Assembly (NCBI GenBank): GCA_014803415.1
Contig: JAAVBZ010000045.1
Coordinates: 248,001-312,000, forward strand
From: Lachnospiraceae bacterium
GTDB taxonomy: Bacteria > Bacillota > Clostridia > Lachnospirales > Lachnospiraceae
Length of the DNA: 64,000 bases
Direction of reading: 5' to 3'
Made by a program: the position numbers and the translations under genes. The notes under the pieces were generated by a model, which searched no databases, had not been told where the DNA came from, and saw only the letters and a list, made by a program, of their open reading frames with translations. This document shows positions 47,614 through 58,106 of this stretch, piece after piece; within the stretch, counting starts at the first letter, position 1, and each line of letters opens with the position of its first letter.

Positions 47614-48612
47614 TTAATTGTTTATTTCATCAAGCAATTCTGTCATTTCAGAATACAGCGCATCTCCATTCTCGGAACGCATGATCACCGAAATATACGG
47701 ATTCCCTGAAGTATCCCTGGAAAACAGCACCAGACAATGCCCGGCAGCGCTTGTCGTACCTGTCTTTCCCCCCAGTACCGTAATGCCGGAAGGGACTTCT
47801 GCAGTGCCCTGCAGATAACGATTTGTATTTTTTACCGTCAGCTCCTTGGAAGCCCCATTTTTGTCATAATAAACGGTAGAATATTCAGGCATATGTATGA
47901 TCTCATTAAAACGGTCATACTGCATTGCAGCATTGGCGATCAGATACATATCATATACTGTTGTATAATGCTCCTCGTCAGAAAGCCCGTGAGGGTTGGT
48001 AAAATGGGTATTGGTAGCTCCCAGTGCAAGCGCCTCCTGATTCATCTTTTCAGCAAACTCTTCTACAGAGCCACAAAGTCCTTCGGCTATCAAAACGCCT
48101 GCATCATTAGCTGAATTGATCAGAAGTACATGAAGCGCCTGATCCAGAGTCATCTGGTCACCTTCCTTAAGTCCGCAGACCTGGGCACCGGATTCCAGAT
48201 TAGTAACATTGGCAGATGCCGTAAGCAGCGTTTCAGATGAACCGTACTTTAAAGCTACAAGGGCAGTCATGATTTTAGTAAGACTGGCCGGGTAAAGCCG
48301 GTCATGCACATTCTTTGCATAAAGTGTTTCCTGACTGCCGATATCAAAAAGTCCTGCAGCTGACGCCTGGGTCATATCCACATTGTTTAAATTAACATCA
48401 GAAGAAACGACACACAGTTCAGCTGCAAAAGGAACTGCGCTGCTGCTTTCTTCTTCTATATTGACCACACGGAAACTGCTTACCTCCGGGTTCACTTCAT
48501 AGGGCATAGTATACTGAGCCGATCCGCAGCCGGTCAGTAAAGCAAGTACTAATGCCATGATGAAAATATTGCCGTTCTTTAATAAATGATTTACTTTATT
48601 TGTAATTCTCAC
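47614..48612 (-). CDS. D-alanyl-D-alanine carboxypeptidase (lipoprotein form)
   Basis: SxxK: YPASLTKIMTALVAL; SxN: INSANDAGV; GGKTGTTSAAGHC; lipobox LALLTGCG. Confidence 0.93.
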   Translation of the reverse strand: MRITNKVNHLLKNGNIFIMALVLALLTGCGSAQYTMPYEVNPEVSSFRVVNIEEESSSAVPFAAELCVVSSDVNLNNVDMTQASAAGLFDIGSQETLYAKNVHDRLYPASLTKIMTALVALKYGSSETLLTASANVTNLESGAQVCGLKEGDQMTLDQALHVLLINSANDAGVLIAEGLCGSVEEFAEKMNQEALALGATNTHFTNPHGLSDEEHYTTVYDMYLIANAAMQYDRFNEIIHMPEYSTVYYDKNGASKELTVKNTNRYLQGTAEVPSGITVLGGKTGTTSAAGHCLVLFSRDTSGNPYISVIMRSENGDALYSEMTELLDEINN

Positions 48613-48991
48613 GCCACTCCAGATCTCCTCTGTCTAAGGATTTTATTAAGAGTTCTGCTGTAGCAAGATTGGTTGCCAGCGGAATATTATATACGTCGCA
48701 AAATTTAACAACATTATTAACATCAGGTTCGTGATGTTTCTGTGTTAGCGGATCTCGCAGAAAAATAACAAGATCCAGCTGATTATGCTCAATCTGTGCA
48801 CAAAGCTGCTGTTCCCCTCCCAAATGTCCTGCCAGATATTTGTGTATATTTAAATTGGTAACCTCCTCTACAAGCCTTCCTGTCGTACCGGTTGCATATA
48901 ATTCGTTTTTGCTTAAGATCCCGCGATACGCAATACAGAAATTCTGCATCAGCTTCTTTTTAGCATCATGTGCAATCAATGCAATATTCAT
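48596..48991 (-). CDS. mgsA: Methylglyoxal synthase
   Basis: IALIAHDAKKKLM; ATGTTGRLV; GGEQQLCAQIE; FLRDPLTQKHHEPDV. Confidence 0.96.
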   Translation of the reverse strand: MNIALIAHDAKKKLMQNFCIAYRGILSKNELYATGTTGRLVEEVTNLNIHKYLAGHLGGEQQLCAQIEHNQLDLVIFLRDPLTQKHHEPDVNNVVKFCDVYNIPLATNLATAELLIKSLDRGDLEWRENYK

Positions 48992-49042
48992 AAGTATTAA
49001 CCCCTTCCTGTAAAAACTACGCTAGTATATCATAAGTATACA

Positions 49043-50149
49043 CTATTTTTGTTTACATTGTAACCCCACATTTAAAACAAATCCAATTCCGATAAAAGAA
49101 CTGATCAGTGATGTCAATCCATAGCTTAAAAAGGGCAGCGGCAGTCCCGTATTGGGAAGCAGATATGTTACAACGCCGATATTGATAAAACCCTGAAATC
49201 CCAGTTGGGCACCAACACCGGCTGCAATGAGCGTTCCCGCCATATCATTTGCCCTTCTCGCAACCAGAAAACATTCTATACTGATCAGCATAAGCAGAAT
49301 AACTACAACGCTGGCTCCCACAAAACCAAATTCCTCTCCTATCACAGCGTATATAAAGTCGGTCTGCTGTTCTGCAATAAAATTGGCATTTTTAACTGAA
49401 CTGATCTGGTTGTTTTTATAACCTTTTCCTGTAAGCTGACCGGATCCTATAGCCATAACAGAATATTCCTGCTGGTAACCCAGAGAATTGGCGAATTCTT
49501 CTTTATGAAAGAACGCCACGATTCTGTTCTTTTGATATTCCGGAATGATCTTCTGATCAGGCTGCAGAATAAGCGTGATCAGGATCACCAGTGCAGGTAT
49601 TGCCACAGCAAGAAATCCAACGATCACTTTCCAGCTGATCCCGCCTATAAACATGATAACTGCAAAAATAATACAGATAACTATTGTGGTGGAAAGATCC
49701 GGCTGCTTCAGGACAAGAGCCGCCGGCAGGGCGAATAATATCACCGTCAGCGTAATATACTTAAATGTATTTAAATCTTTTTGATGCTTTGAAATAAAAT
49801 AAGACAAAAACAGGATAATAAAAACTTTTGCAATTTCCGAAGGCTGGAATCTGATGCCACCGATATCCAGCCATCTTTGAGCATTATTGCTTTCATCACC
49901 CATAAAAATAACTAAAGTAAGCAATACCAGATTTAAAATATAAATCAGCCATGAAAAACTTAAAATTACCGAATAATCAAATAAAGATAACACAATCATC
50001 AGAAAAACGCCGACGGCAAAACCTGCGATCTGCCTTGACTGCAGAGATTCTTCGGCACTGCCGACAGCGATGATTCCGATTACCGCTAAAGCAATTACCA
50101 TGATCAAAAGTTTAAAATTATAATTCAGTATTTTATAATGCTTTAACAT
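49043..50149 (-). CDS. rodA: Rod shape-determining protein RodA (FtsW/RodA/SpoVE family)
   Basis: RWLDIGGIRFQPSEIAKVFIILFLSYF; LPNTGLPLPFLSYGLTSLISSFIGIG. Confidence 0.95.
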   Translation of the reverse strand: MLKHYKILNYNFKLLIMVIALAVIGIIAVGSAEESLQSRQIAGFAVGVFLMIVLSLFDYSVILSFSWLIYILNLVLLTLVIFMGDESNNAQRWLDIGGIRFQPSEIAKVFIILFLSYFISKHQKDLNTFKYITLTVILFALPAALVLKQPDLSTTIVICIIFAVIMFIGGISWKVIVGFLAVAIPALVILITLILQPDQKIIPEYQKNRIVAFFHKEEFANSLGYQQEYSVMAIGSGQLTGKGYKNNQISSVKNANFIAEQQTDFIYAVIGEEFGFVGASVVVILLMLISIECFLVARRANDMAGTLIAAGVGAQLGFQGFINIGVVTYLLPNTGLPLPFLSYGLTSLISSFIGIGFVLNVGLQCKQK

Positions 50150-50177
50150 AATTAGACCTTTCAATAAAACTTACTTC

Positions 50178-50447
50178 TCATTTGCTATGTAGATCAAGAA
50201 TCGGGATGTTTGCATATAAAGTAGGCACTTTAGATTCATGTCCTTTGACCCCGGTCTTACTAATCTGTATTTCCATACTCTCAGTATCGATCTTCATATA
50301 TTTTGATATCACTTTTGCAATATCTGTTTTAATCATTTCCATCATTTCGGGGGAACAATTTACCCTGTCGGAAATCAGCAGGATCTTAAGTCTGTCCTTA
50401 GCGATTTCCCTTGATTTTTTTCTTCCAAAAAAATTCTTAAATCCCAT
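50178..50447 (-). CDS. minE: Cell division topological specificity factor MinE
   Basis: SREIAKDRLKILLISDRVNCSPEMMEMIKTDIAKVISKYMKID; start ATG 50447 with AGGAGG. Confidence 0.95.
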   Translation of the reverse strand: MGFKNFFGRKKSREIAKDRLKILLISDRVNCSPEMMEMIKTDIAKVISKYMKIDTESMEIQISKTGVKGHESKVPTLYANIPILDLHSK

Positions 50448-50457
50448 AAGCCACCTC

Positions 50458-51249
50458 CTAATTTTTGTGGAAAATACCGGACACTTTTGTCCAGAAAGAA
50501 ACTCCTTTATCAAACTCGATAAAGGGCGTTTCTTTTCCCGCAACACGATAGCATATATTTTGATATGCTTTCCCTGCCAAAGTATTATTTCCCACCAGAG
50601 GTTCCCCCTGATTGGTTGCGATCACAACATTTTCATCATCAGGAACGATCCCGATAAGGGGAATGGACAGAATATCCACTACGTCTGCAGCACTCATCAT
50701 TTCCCCGCGTTTCACCATATCATAACGCAGTCTGTTAATGATCAGATCGATCTGCTTAAATTCATTGGCTTCCAAAAGACCAATGATCCTGTCAGCATCT
50801 CTGATCGCCGAGACCTCCGGAGTGGTGACCACCAGCGCTCTGTCAGCACCGGCTATGGCATTTTTAAATCCTTGTTCTATACCGGCCGGACAGTCAAGGA
50901 TAATATAGTCAAACTGCTCTCTGAGCTGATTGATCATTTTAACCATTTGTTCTGGATTTACGGCTGTTTTATCCTGTGTTTGTGCCGAAGGCATCAGATA
51001 AAGACTGGGATGCCTTTTGTCCTTAATAAGGGCCTGTTTGATCCGGCATTTATTCTGGGCCACATCTACCAGGTTATAAACGATCCGGTTTTCCAGTCCC
51101 ATAACCACATCCAGATTACGAAGACCGATATCCGTATCAATAAGAACTACCTTTTTGCCCATAGCTGCCAGACCAGTACCTACGTTTGCTGATGTGGTGG
51201 TCTTTCCCACACCGCCTTTCCCTGACGTGACGACAATTACTTCACTCAT
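50458..51249 (-). CDS. minD: Septum site-determining ATPase MinD
   Basis: VVTSGKGGVGKTTTSANVGTGLA; VLIDTDIGLRNLDVVMGLENRIVYN; ILDCPAGIEQGF. Confidence 0.97.
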   Translation of the reverse strand: MSEVIVVTSGKGGVGKTTTSANVGTGLAAMGKKVVLIDTDIGLRNLDVVMGLENRIVYNLVDVAQNKCRIKQALIKDKRHPSLYLMPSAQTQDKTAVNPEQMVKMINQLREQFDYIILDCPAGIEQGFKNAIAGADRALVVTTPEVSAIRDADRIIGLLEANEFKQIDLIINRLRYDMVKRGEMMSAADVVDILSIPLIGIVPDDENVVIATNQGEPLVGNNTLAGKAYQNICYRVAGKETPFIEFDKGVSFWTKVSGIFHKN

Positions 51250-51293
51250 TGTTTGACCTCCTAAATGAATTAATCTCGTCCCCTGAAGAGCTT

Positions 51294-51977
51294 CTATTCA
51301 GGCAGCTCACTCAGTAATTCTTTGGTAAGGGAATCCATTACGACTTTGTCATTTTTTACGTAAGCGATTTTCGGCTGTATCTTAGGTTTTATGGACCATT
51401 TTGGCATTTTTTCTTTTGTATTATATTTGAAATCACCAATTTTTAATCTTTCAGGTGACATTTCAAGCGCTGCTACATAATGTCCTGCACTGCCGTTTCC
51501 GCCTGCATAGGCTTCGCCATAGAGGCCTCCCAGTACAATAATATCTTTTGCGGAGATAATGGCTGAACCGGGATAAATATCTCCCAGTATGACAATACTT
51601 GATTCTGTTTCCAGTACCTGACCGTTCTTTAACGTACCTTTATAGAACTGCCCCTCACTGCCCGTTGCAGACCCTTCAGAAAAATCAGACTGAGAAATTG
51701 CTTTCACAAACTGCCTGTCAGTTTCCTTATCATCTGAGACAATGCACAAAATATGGATCATGGAATTTTCCGATATGGCATCCAAAACCTGATTTTCTTC
51801 TTCCTCGGAAAGCTTCCTTCCTTTGATGGAAAGTGCCATTTTCGCTTCTCCGAAAAAGCTGCTGGATTCTTTAAATTTCATTGTTATTTCCAATAACAAT
51901 TCTTCAAAAGTAAGCTCCGGATCAAGATGAAGTACTATGCCATTTGGAAAACTTTTTATTATAACTGAATTTTTCAA
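51294..51977 (-). CDS. minC: Septum site-determining protein MinC
   Basis: ILGDIYPGSAIISAKDIIVLGGLYGEAYAGGNGSAGHYVAALEMSPERLKIG; next to minD. Confidence 0.94.
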   Translation of the reverse strand: MKNSVIIKSFPNGIVLHLDPELTFEELLLEITMKFKESSSFFGEAKMALSIKGRKLSEEEENQVLDAISENSMIHILCIVSDDKETDRQFVKAISQSDFSEGSATGSEGQFYKGTLKNGQVLETESSIVILGDIYPGSAIISAKDIIVLGGLYGEAYAGGNGSAGHYVAALEMSPERLKIGDFKYNTKEKMPKWSIKPKIQPKIAYVKNDKVVMDSLTKELLSELPE

Positions 51978-51989
51978 TTTTCTGCTCCT

Positions 51990-54860
51990 TTAGTCTGTCT
52001 GTTCTGTGCTGGCACCAAGCTGCATGGCGCTTCCTGTTATCAGATCTTCTTCATCGGCAAGATCAAAATAATAACTGATAACATCTTTGGTAGTTTGTGC
52101 TGCATAATTGGAAGAATATCCATACGCAATTCTGGTAGCTATGGCGATCTCAGGGTTTTCATAAGGTGCATAGCAGACAAACAATGCGTGGTTGGTACGG
52201 CTTGTCCTCTCTTCTGCGGTACCCGTTTTACCTGCAACATTTACCTTAAGATCATTAAAATATGACTTAGATTCTATTACCTGGCGCATGCCGGTGTGGA
52301 TGGCATTCCACTGAGCATCTGTCATCTCTACGGTATTTCTTACATTAGCCTCCATTTCCATAAGAGGAATGCCGCTGCGATCCGTAACTTTATCAATCAA
52401 AGTAAGGTCATAACAGGTTCCGCTATTAGCGACTGTCGTTACGTATCTTGCAAGCCCTACTGTCGTAAAACTGTTAGTACCTTGTCCGATCGCGGAACGA
52501 ACCGCATCGATATCGGAAATCTGAGGCTGGGATTCCTCGATCTCTATTCCGGAAGTCTCTGAAAGACCATACATATCCGCATACTCTGCAAGCTTTTCAA
52601 GACCTGCATTAGAAGAATAAGTATCTCCTGTCATACCCAGCTGATAAGCCAGTTCATAGAAAAAGACATTGCAGGAATTCTTGATCCCGCCTGACACATT
52701 TAATGAACCATGGCCGCCCCTGCCATAGATCCAACACCTTGGCGGCTGTTCTATCTTATCAAAAATACCGGTACAGGAAAAAGTAGTGGAAGTGGTAATA
52801 ACGCCTTCCTTTAATCCTGCTGTGGCAGAGACCATCTTAAAAGTAGATCCGGGCGCTGTTTTCTGCTGGGTCGCATAATTGATCATAGGCGTAGACTGGT
52901 CATTCAGCAGCTTGGAAAAATATGCTGCGTCTACACCGTTTGCCATTTTATTGTTGTTGTAACCCGGATAGGATACCAGCGCAAGTACATCTCCGGTATT
53001 AACATCTGTGATCACGATAGATCCGCTGCAGGGATCAAGCGCCAGCTGGGCAGGTGTAATATCCAGATTAAGAATTCTGTCCATCATAAAATTATAGGAA
53101 GAAAGGGAACCGTTCCTAAGCTTCTGGATTTCTTCTTCATCAATATCCACGATATCCTGTTCCAACAGGATCAGACATATTTCACGTCCCGTTACGGTAT
53201 CATCTTTGATCATATATTTATACATGCTTTTTGCAAAATCATTATTTTCGTCAAGTTGTTCAAACACATACTCTACGATCTTATTATAGATTTCTTCCGA
53301 ATCAGAGTATTGACTTTCCAGACTGAGTCTGCTCACATCGATCCAGTTTCGTGAAATACAGTAATTCAGATATTCATTTAAACTGATGACCTCTTCCGTG
53401 GTCCATGCAATATAGGTCTTATCTCCCGTATCCACTTTACTTCTGTCAATAATCCCATCATCATACAGAAGTTTTGCTATAAAACTTTCATATACCTGGT
53501 ATTCAAGGATCAGATCCTCATAAGGAGTTTTTGTTTCATACAATTCTGTTCGAAGTTTTTCAAAAACGGATTCCTTTCTTGACAGGAATTTTTCATATAC
53601 AGCTTTTTCATTTTCACCGCTTCCCGGTTCTTTAAAATGATTTACATCAATGACATTATTATTGATCAATGCAAAATAAACATCATAAATAGGAATCTTG
53701 ATCTTACTGTTGCTGACATTTTCCGTATTAAATTCCCTGGCGTTAATAATATTGGAATACAAAATACTTGCAAGTTTCTGTTCCAGAATTTTATAAGCGG
53801 CGATCTGCAGATCTCTGTCAATAGTCAGATATACATCATTTCCTGCTGTGGATTCCACATAATTGCTGGTTTCGATCACTTTACCCACACTGTTGACAAA
53901 AACTGTTTCACTTCCCTTTTTACCCTGAAGCCAGGATTCCATGGATCGCTCAATCCCCAGTTTTCCAACTGTATCATTCAGGTCATAGGTACTGTTGCCG
54001 TTTTCATCCTGAAGCTCCTTTAAATCATCCTGATCCACTTTACCGGTATAGCCAATGATATGAGAAAAATAGATACTGTCTTCATATTTTCGAATGGTAT
54101 CTTCTACAATAGATACCCCTTCCAGTTCATTACAGTTTTCCATAATAACTGCCACAGTCTCTTCACTGACATCCGTTGCCACTGTTGTTGCAATATACTT
54201 TTGATAGGAATTGGTATTCATATCGTAACGGATGGTAAGGATCTTTAAGACCTCTTCTCTGGAAAATCCTTTTCCGGGAATAAAGGTATCCTCTGTGTCT
54301 TCCCTGGTGTATTGTCCGATACGGAACCTGTCCCATCCGCATAAATAATCAACTACTTCAGAGGCAGTTGCAGTCTTCTCTTTTTCTTCCAGTTTATCTA
54401 TGGTGGCATGTCCATAAACATCGGCAAGGAACCGAAGAAGCTGTGTTCCCTCTACAGCAAACGCATAATTGTAATTTTTATCAAGTACGATCTTAAAGTC
54501 ACTGACTGTAGTATCGCCGTTTCTTTCAATCATCTGAATCAATGTATAAATAGTACTGTTCAGATTGAAATTCTTCATTTTGCCGCTTTCATAAACATCC
54601 TCGATCGTTACAGAATGTGCCAGTTCATTATAAGCAAGACGATTGCCGTTTCGGTCATAAATGTTACCGCGGCTTCCTGGAATGGTTCTTTCCTTCATGA
54701 TCTTAGTCTGAAAAGAATCCAGATAATTTTCTCCGTTCACAATCTGAAGATCAAAAATCCTGTTTATAACAACAGCTGTCAAGGCTGCCATAATTAGGAT
54801 CAGAACAAATATACGCGATGTGATCAAATTGAAAAAATTTTCTTTAAAATTCTCAAACAA
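51990..54860 (-). CDS. Penicillin-binding protein 2 (elongasome transpeptidase) with large insertion
   Basis: RGNIYDRNGNRLA; GSTFKMVSA (SxxK); KTGTAEE; directly upstream of min genes and after mreD. Confidence 0.95.
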   Translation of the reverse strand: MFENFKENFFNLITSRIFVLILIMAALTAVVINRIFDLQIVNGENYLDSFQTKIMKERTIPGSRGNIYDRNGNRLAYNELAHSVTIEDVYESGKMKNFNLNSTIYTLIQMIERNGDTTVSDFKIVLDKNYNYAFAVEGTQLLRFLADVYGHATIDKLEEKEKTATASEVVDYLCGWDRFRIGQYTREDTEDTFIPGKGFSREEVLKILTIRYDMNTNSYQKYIATTVATDVSEETVAVIMENCNELEGVSIVEDTIRKYEDSIYFSHIIGYTGKVDQDDLKELQDENGNSTYDLNDTVGKLGIERSMESWLQGKKGSETVFVNSVGKVIETSNYVESTAGNDVYLTIDRDLQIAAYKILEQKLASILYSNIINAREFNTENVSNSKIKIPIYDVYFALINNNVIDVNHFKEPGSGENEKAVYEKFLSRKESVFEKLRTELYETKTPYEDLILEYQVYESFIAKLLYDDGIIDRSKVDTGDKTYIAWTTEEVISLNEYLNYCISRNWIDVSRLSLESQYSDSEEIYNKIVEYVFEQLDENNDFAKSMYKYMIKDDTVTGREICLILLEQDIVDIDEEEIQKLRNGSLSSYNFMMDRILNLDITPAQLALDPCSGSIVITDVNTGDVLALVSYPGYNNNKMANGVDAAYFSKLLNDQSTPMINYATQQKTAPGSTFKMVSATAGLKEGVITTSTTFSCTGIFDKIEQPPRCWIYGRGGHGSLNVSGGIKNSCNVFFYELAYQLGMTGDTYSSNAGLEKLAEYADMYGLSETSGIEIEESQPQISDIDAVRSAIGQGTNSFTTVGLARYVTTVANSGTCYDLTLIDKVTDRSGIPLMEMEANVRNTVEMTDAQWNAIHTGMRQVIESKSYFNDLKVNVAGKTGTAEERTSRTNHALFVCYAPYENPEIAIATRIAYGYSSNYAAQTTKDVISYYFDLADEEDLITGSAMQLGASTEQTD

Positions 54861-55371
54861 ATTTTCTTGCTCTCCTTTGTTCCCCGTCTTCCAGTTTTTT
54901 ATTTATCCATAATACCAGTGGATAAAACAGCAGCGTTACTAATATGGTATAAACCATTTCAGGGAAAATAATATGTAAAAGATAATAGGTAAACTGAAAT
55001 CTTCCTCTCATTAAAAACAGAACCATATAACAAAGCAGTCCATAACCAAGGTCACTGACCAAGATCAGAAAAAGGGGCAGTTTGATTTCTTCCGGATAAA
55101 AGATTTTGTTGAATTTACCGTTAGCATATCCAATATACATATAGATCATGGCGTACAGACCGATCACACTGCCAAAAAAAATATCTGCCAGCATTCCGCA
55201 AAAAAATCCAAACATCAGACCGGTCTTTTCCCCTCTCATAAAACCGAAAGAAGCTGTCAGCACTATCATCAGATTGGGAATGATACCGCCAAATGCAATT
55301 GCTTTAAAAACCGTTGTCTGCAATATAAAGCATGAAATAATCAATAAGAAAGAAACTAAAACTCTCCTCAT
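54853..55371 (-). CDS. mreD: Rod shape-determining protein MreD
   Basis: Multi-TM 172-aa protein between mreC and PBP2; FGGIIPNLMIVLTASFGFMRGEKTGLMFGFFCGMLADIF. Confidence 0.93.
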   Translation of the reverse strand: MRRVLVSFLLIISCFILQTTVFKAIAFGGIIPNLMIVLTASFGFMRGEKTGLMFGFFCGMLADIFFGSVIGLYAMIYMYIGYANGKFNKIFYPEEIKLPLFLILVSDLGYGLLCYMVLFLMRGRFQFTYYLLHIIFPEMVYTILVTLLFYPLVLWINKKLEDGEQRRARKFV

Positions 55372-56243
55372 TATTCTTCTCCCGCAGCCTGTTTCTTCTC
55401 GGTAATGACCAATACCTCTTCCAGATGCTCAAAATCTACAGCCGGTGTAATGAGACCTGATTTCGTCAGATTATTGGCATCTACATTGATGGTGGATATG
55501 TAACCGATCAAAATTCCCGGCAGATATTTATCACTGACATGAGAAGTAACGATCTTGTCTCCCTCTACCACTCTGTCTTCACTGTCTATCAGCATTTCAA
55601 AGCTTATGACGCCATCCGCATACAGTTTCAGATCCCCTGTTACGATCAATCTGTCTGAAGTTGATAAGACCATGCCGCTGACATTGGAGTTATCTGAAAT
55701 GATAGAAAGAACTTTGGACCAATTGGGCCCAACATCAATAATTCTTCCCACAAGACCGCTTCCTGCCATTACATTCATATCGATCTCAAGTCCATCTTCA
55801 TATCCTTTATCTATGGTAAAGGAATGGAACCAATTTCCGGAATCCTTTGCAATGATCCTGGCTCCCACTTTATCATATTCATCATACTGGACATCCAGAT
55901 CGTATAATTCCCTTAAGTTCGTCAGTTCATATCGATCCTGCTGAAGTCTGATATTCTCCATGGTCAGTTCATCGATCTGGGCTTTTAGTTCTTCATTTTC
56001 ACTAAGGAGGGATCTGATCTCTACAAGTTCCTGAGATCGGGCATTCAGCCAGTATCCTGCCTTGCTGATTCCTTCCTGCAGGGGGACTATAACAAAGCCT
56101 CCTGCGGCACTGATTGGTGCACTTAAAAAATTAGTATTAAATGTCAATACTATTAGACCCGTACAAATTATTGTTAAAATAAAAAGGAGATATTTACCGG
56201 GTAATGTAAACTTTTCTCCTTTTCTTTTTATTACCGGACTCAT
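55371..56243 (-). CDS. mreC: Rod shape-determining protein MreC
   Basis: ENEELKAQIDELTMENIRLQQ coiled coil; GARIIAKDSGNWFHSFTIDKGYEDGLEIDMNVMAGSGLVGRI. Confidence 0.95.
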   Translation of the reverse strand: MSPVIKRKGEKFTLPGKYLLFILTIICTGLIVLTFNTNFLSAPISAAGGFVIVPLQEGISKAGYWLNARSQELVEIRSLLSENEELKAQIDELTMENIRLQQDRYELTNLRELYDLDVQYDEYDKVGARIIAKDSGNWFHSFTIDKGYEDGLEIDMNVMAGSGLVGRIIDVGPNWSKVLSIISDNSNVSGMVLSTSDRLIVTGDLKLYADGVISFEMLIDSEDRVVEGDKIVTSHVSDKYLPGILIGYISTINVDANNLTKSGLITPAVDFEHLEEVLVITEKKQAAGEE

Positions 56244-57250
56244 TTACTCATTCCTTCAATAGCATAAGCAACTGATTTGTAATTATCATCCTTAATGATC
56301 TTAGAAAGTCCAAGTGCGACGCTGGTCACAGGATTTTCTGACATATTTACATTCAGACCGGTTCCGCTGTGGATCATTTCAGCCAAATGACTTACCTGGG
56401 AAGCTCCACCGGTAAGATAAATGCCATGTCTGTAAATATCTGCTGCAAGTTCCGGAGGTGTCCTTTCAAGAATGACCTTAACACTGTCTATAATGGTATA
56501 GAAATGTTCGATCAGACATTCATCGATCATCTGCGTGGGAAGCTCTCTCTCGACAGGAAGTCCCGTTACGATATCACGTCCGTAAACAACGGCACCTTTC
56601 TTCTCTTTTTCCAGTTCCTTTAAAGACATCTTCACATTTTCGGCCGTTTTACCTCCGATGATAAGGCTGAACTGTTTTCTTACAGCAGCACGTATTGCAT
56701 CATCAAATTTAAGTCCGCCCACCTTGATCAGCTTGCTTAAAACAATACCGCCTAAAGAAAGGATAGATATTTCCGTAGTATCATAGCCTACATTAACGGT
56801 CATAACACCCTGGGAATTCTTAACATCTATATCCATACCAAGACCATCGGCCACGGCTTTCTCCACTACTAAGATCTTTTTAGCTTTTACTCCGGCATCC
56901 TTGATAAGATCATAGAAAGCTCTTTTTTCAACTTCAGTAATATCAGAAGGAACTGCAATATAATAATCAGCCGGCCTGACATTGCTTCTTGAAAGATCAC
57001 TTACAAAATACTTGACCAAAAGCTCCATATTCTTAATATCTGCGATGACTCCATTGGAAAGCGGATAAGAAATATGAATATTGGAGGGTGCTTTTTCATA
57101 CATTTCAAACGCAGAGTCCCCATAGGCAAACAAATTATTTTTGTTTTCAATGGCAATCATATTTTTTTCGACTAAAATAGTGTCATCCGTTCTGTTATAA
57201 ATTTTAATGTTGCTGGTACCCAGATCGATACCAAATGCATTGTTAGACAA
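56240..57250 (-). CDS. mreB: MreB-family actin-like protein
   Basis: FGIDLGTSNIKIY phosphate-1 loop; AVPSDITEVEKRAFYDLIKDAG; YLTGGASQVSHLAEMI; mreBCD order. Confidence 0.93.
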   Translation of the reverse strand: MSNNAFGIDLGTSNIKIYNRTDDTILVEKNMIAIENKNNLFAYGDSAFEMYEKAPSNIHISYPLSNGVIADIKNMELLVKYFVSDLSRSNVRPADYYIAVPSDITEVEKRAFYDLIKDAGVKAKKILVVEKAVADGLGMDIDVKNSQGVMTVNVGYDTTEISILSLGGIVLSKLIKVGGLKFDDAIRAAVRKQFSLIIGGKTAENVKMSLKELEKEKKGAVVYGRDIVTGLPVERELPTQMIDECLIEHFYTIIDSVKVILERTPPELAADIYRHGIYLTGGASQVSHLAEMIHSGTGLNVNMSENPVTSVALGLSKIIKDDNYKSVAYAIEGMSK

Positions 57251-57265
57251 AGCTGATTCTCCTTT

Positions 57266-57961
57266 CTATAGTAAGCCCTTTTCACTGAGACTGGTATAAC
57301 ATCCATTTCCGATAATGATATGATCGATAACAGGTATCTCTACCAGTTCTCCTGCTTCTTTTATCTTGCTTGTAATTAATATATCCTGTCTGCTCGGCAT
57401 GGCATCACCGCTTGGATGATTATGCAGCAGCATAACATTGGATGCCTGACATTTAAAAGCACGGACAAATACTTCTCTTGGAGATAACAGGGAAGCATTT
57501 ACTGTGCCTATGGATAATACATATTTTTCAATCAGATGCAGCTTATTATCCAGGGATAATAGTAATATTTTTTCCTTTTCTTCATGCCGCAGCTCTTCCA
57601 TAAAATAATCCGCTACCGTTTCAGGCGTGTCAAATTTGAGAGCGTTTTCGGCCCTTTCTTTAGCCATTCGCTTGGAAAGCTCCGCGATACATTTGATCTT
57701 AACGGCTTTTACTTCTCCGATTCCGGGAATTTCCATAAGTTCCGGAAGGGAAATATGATGCAGCGCATTCAGCCCCTTTTCTCTGCTGTTTGACAAAGAA
57801 AGTACTTTGCCTGCCAGCTGCAGCGCCGGACAGTTCCTGGTGCCTGTCCTAAGAATGATGGCAAGAAGTTCTGTTTCCGACAGACTTTCAGGACCCAGTC
57901 TTAAAAATTTCTCATAGGGCTGGTCTTCATCGCGTGTTATTGTTGATAGATTTTGTTTCAT
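57266..57961 (-). CDS. radC: RadC/JAB-domain protein
   Basis: LGPESLSETELLAIILRTGTRN; IPGIGEVKAVKIKCIAELSKR; LLHNHPSGDAMPSRQDI. Confidence 0.95.
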   Translation of the reverse strand: MKQNLSTITRDEDQPYEKFLRLGPESLSETELLAIILRTGTRNCPALQLAGKVLSLSNSREKGLNALHHISLPELMEIPGIGEVKAVKIKCIAELSKRMAKERAENALKFDTPETVADYFMEELRHEEKEKILLLSLDNKLHLIEKYVLSIGTVNASLLSPREVFVRAFKCQASNVMLLHNHPSGDAMPSRQDILITSKIKEAGELVEIPVIDHIIIGNGCYTSLSEKGLL

Positions 57962-58106
57962 AAATTCCTTTCCGGCTCTTTCTCTCATCATAAAGTCAGA
58001 TTGGAAAATCTATGATGCTTCTCATTTGCATATGAAATTATCTTAACACAGAAAGCACTTTATGTATACCGATTTCATGGAATTTTTACAAGTTTCCTGC
58101 TGTAAT

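Noticed and set aside
50182-51192. 336-aa + strand ORF opposite minE/minD
   Set aside because: Antisense to two clearly recognised genes; composition rich in I/H/C/F typical of antisense translation; no RBS or family match.
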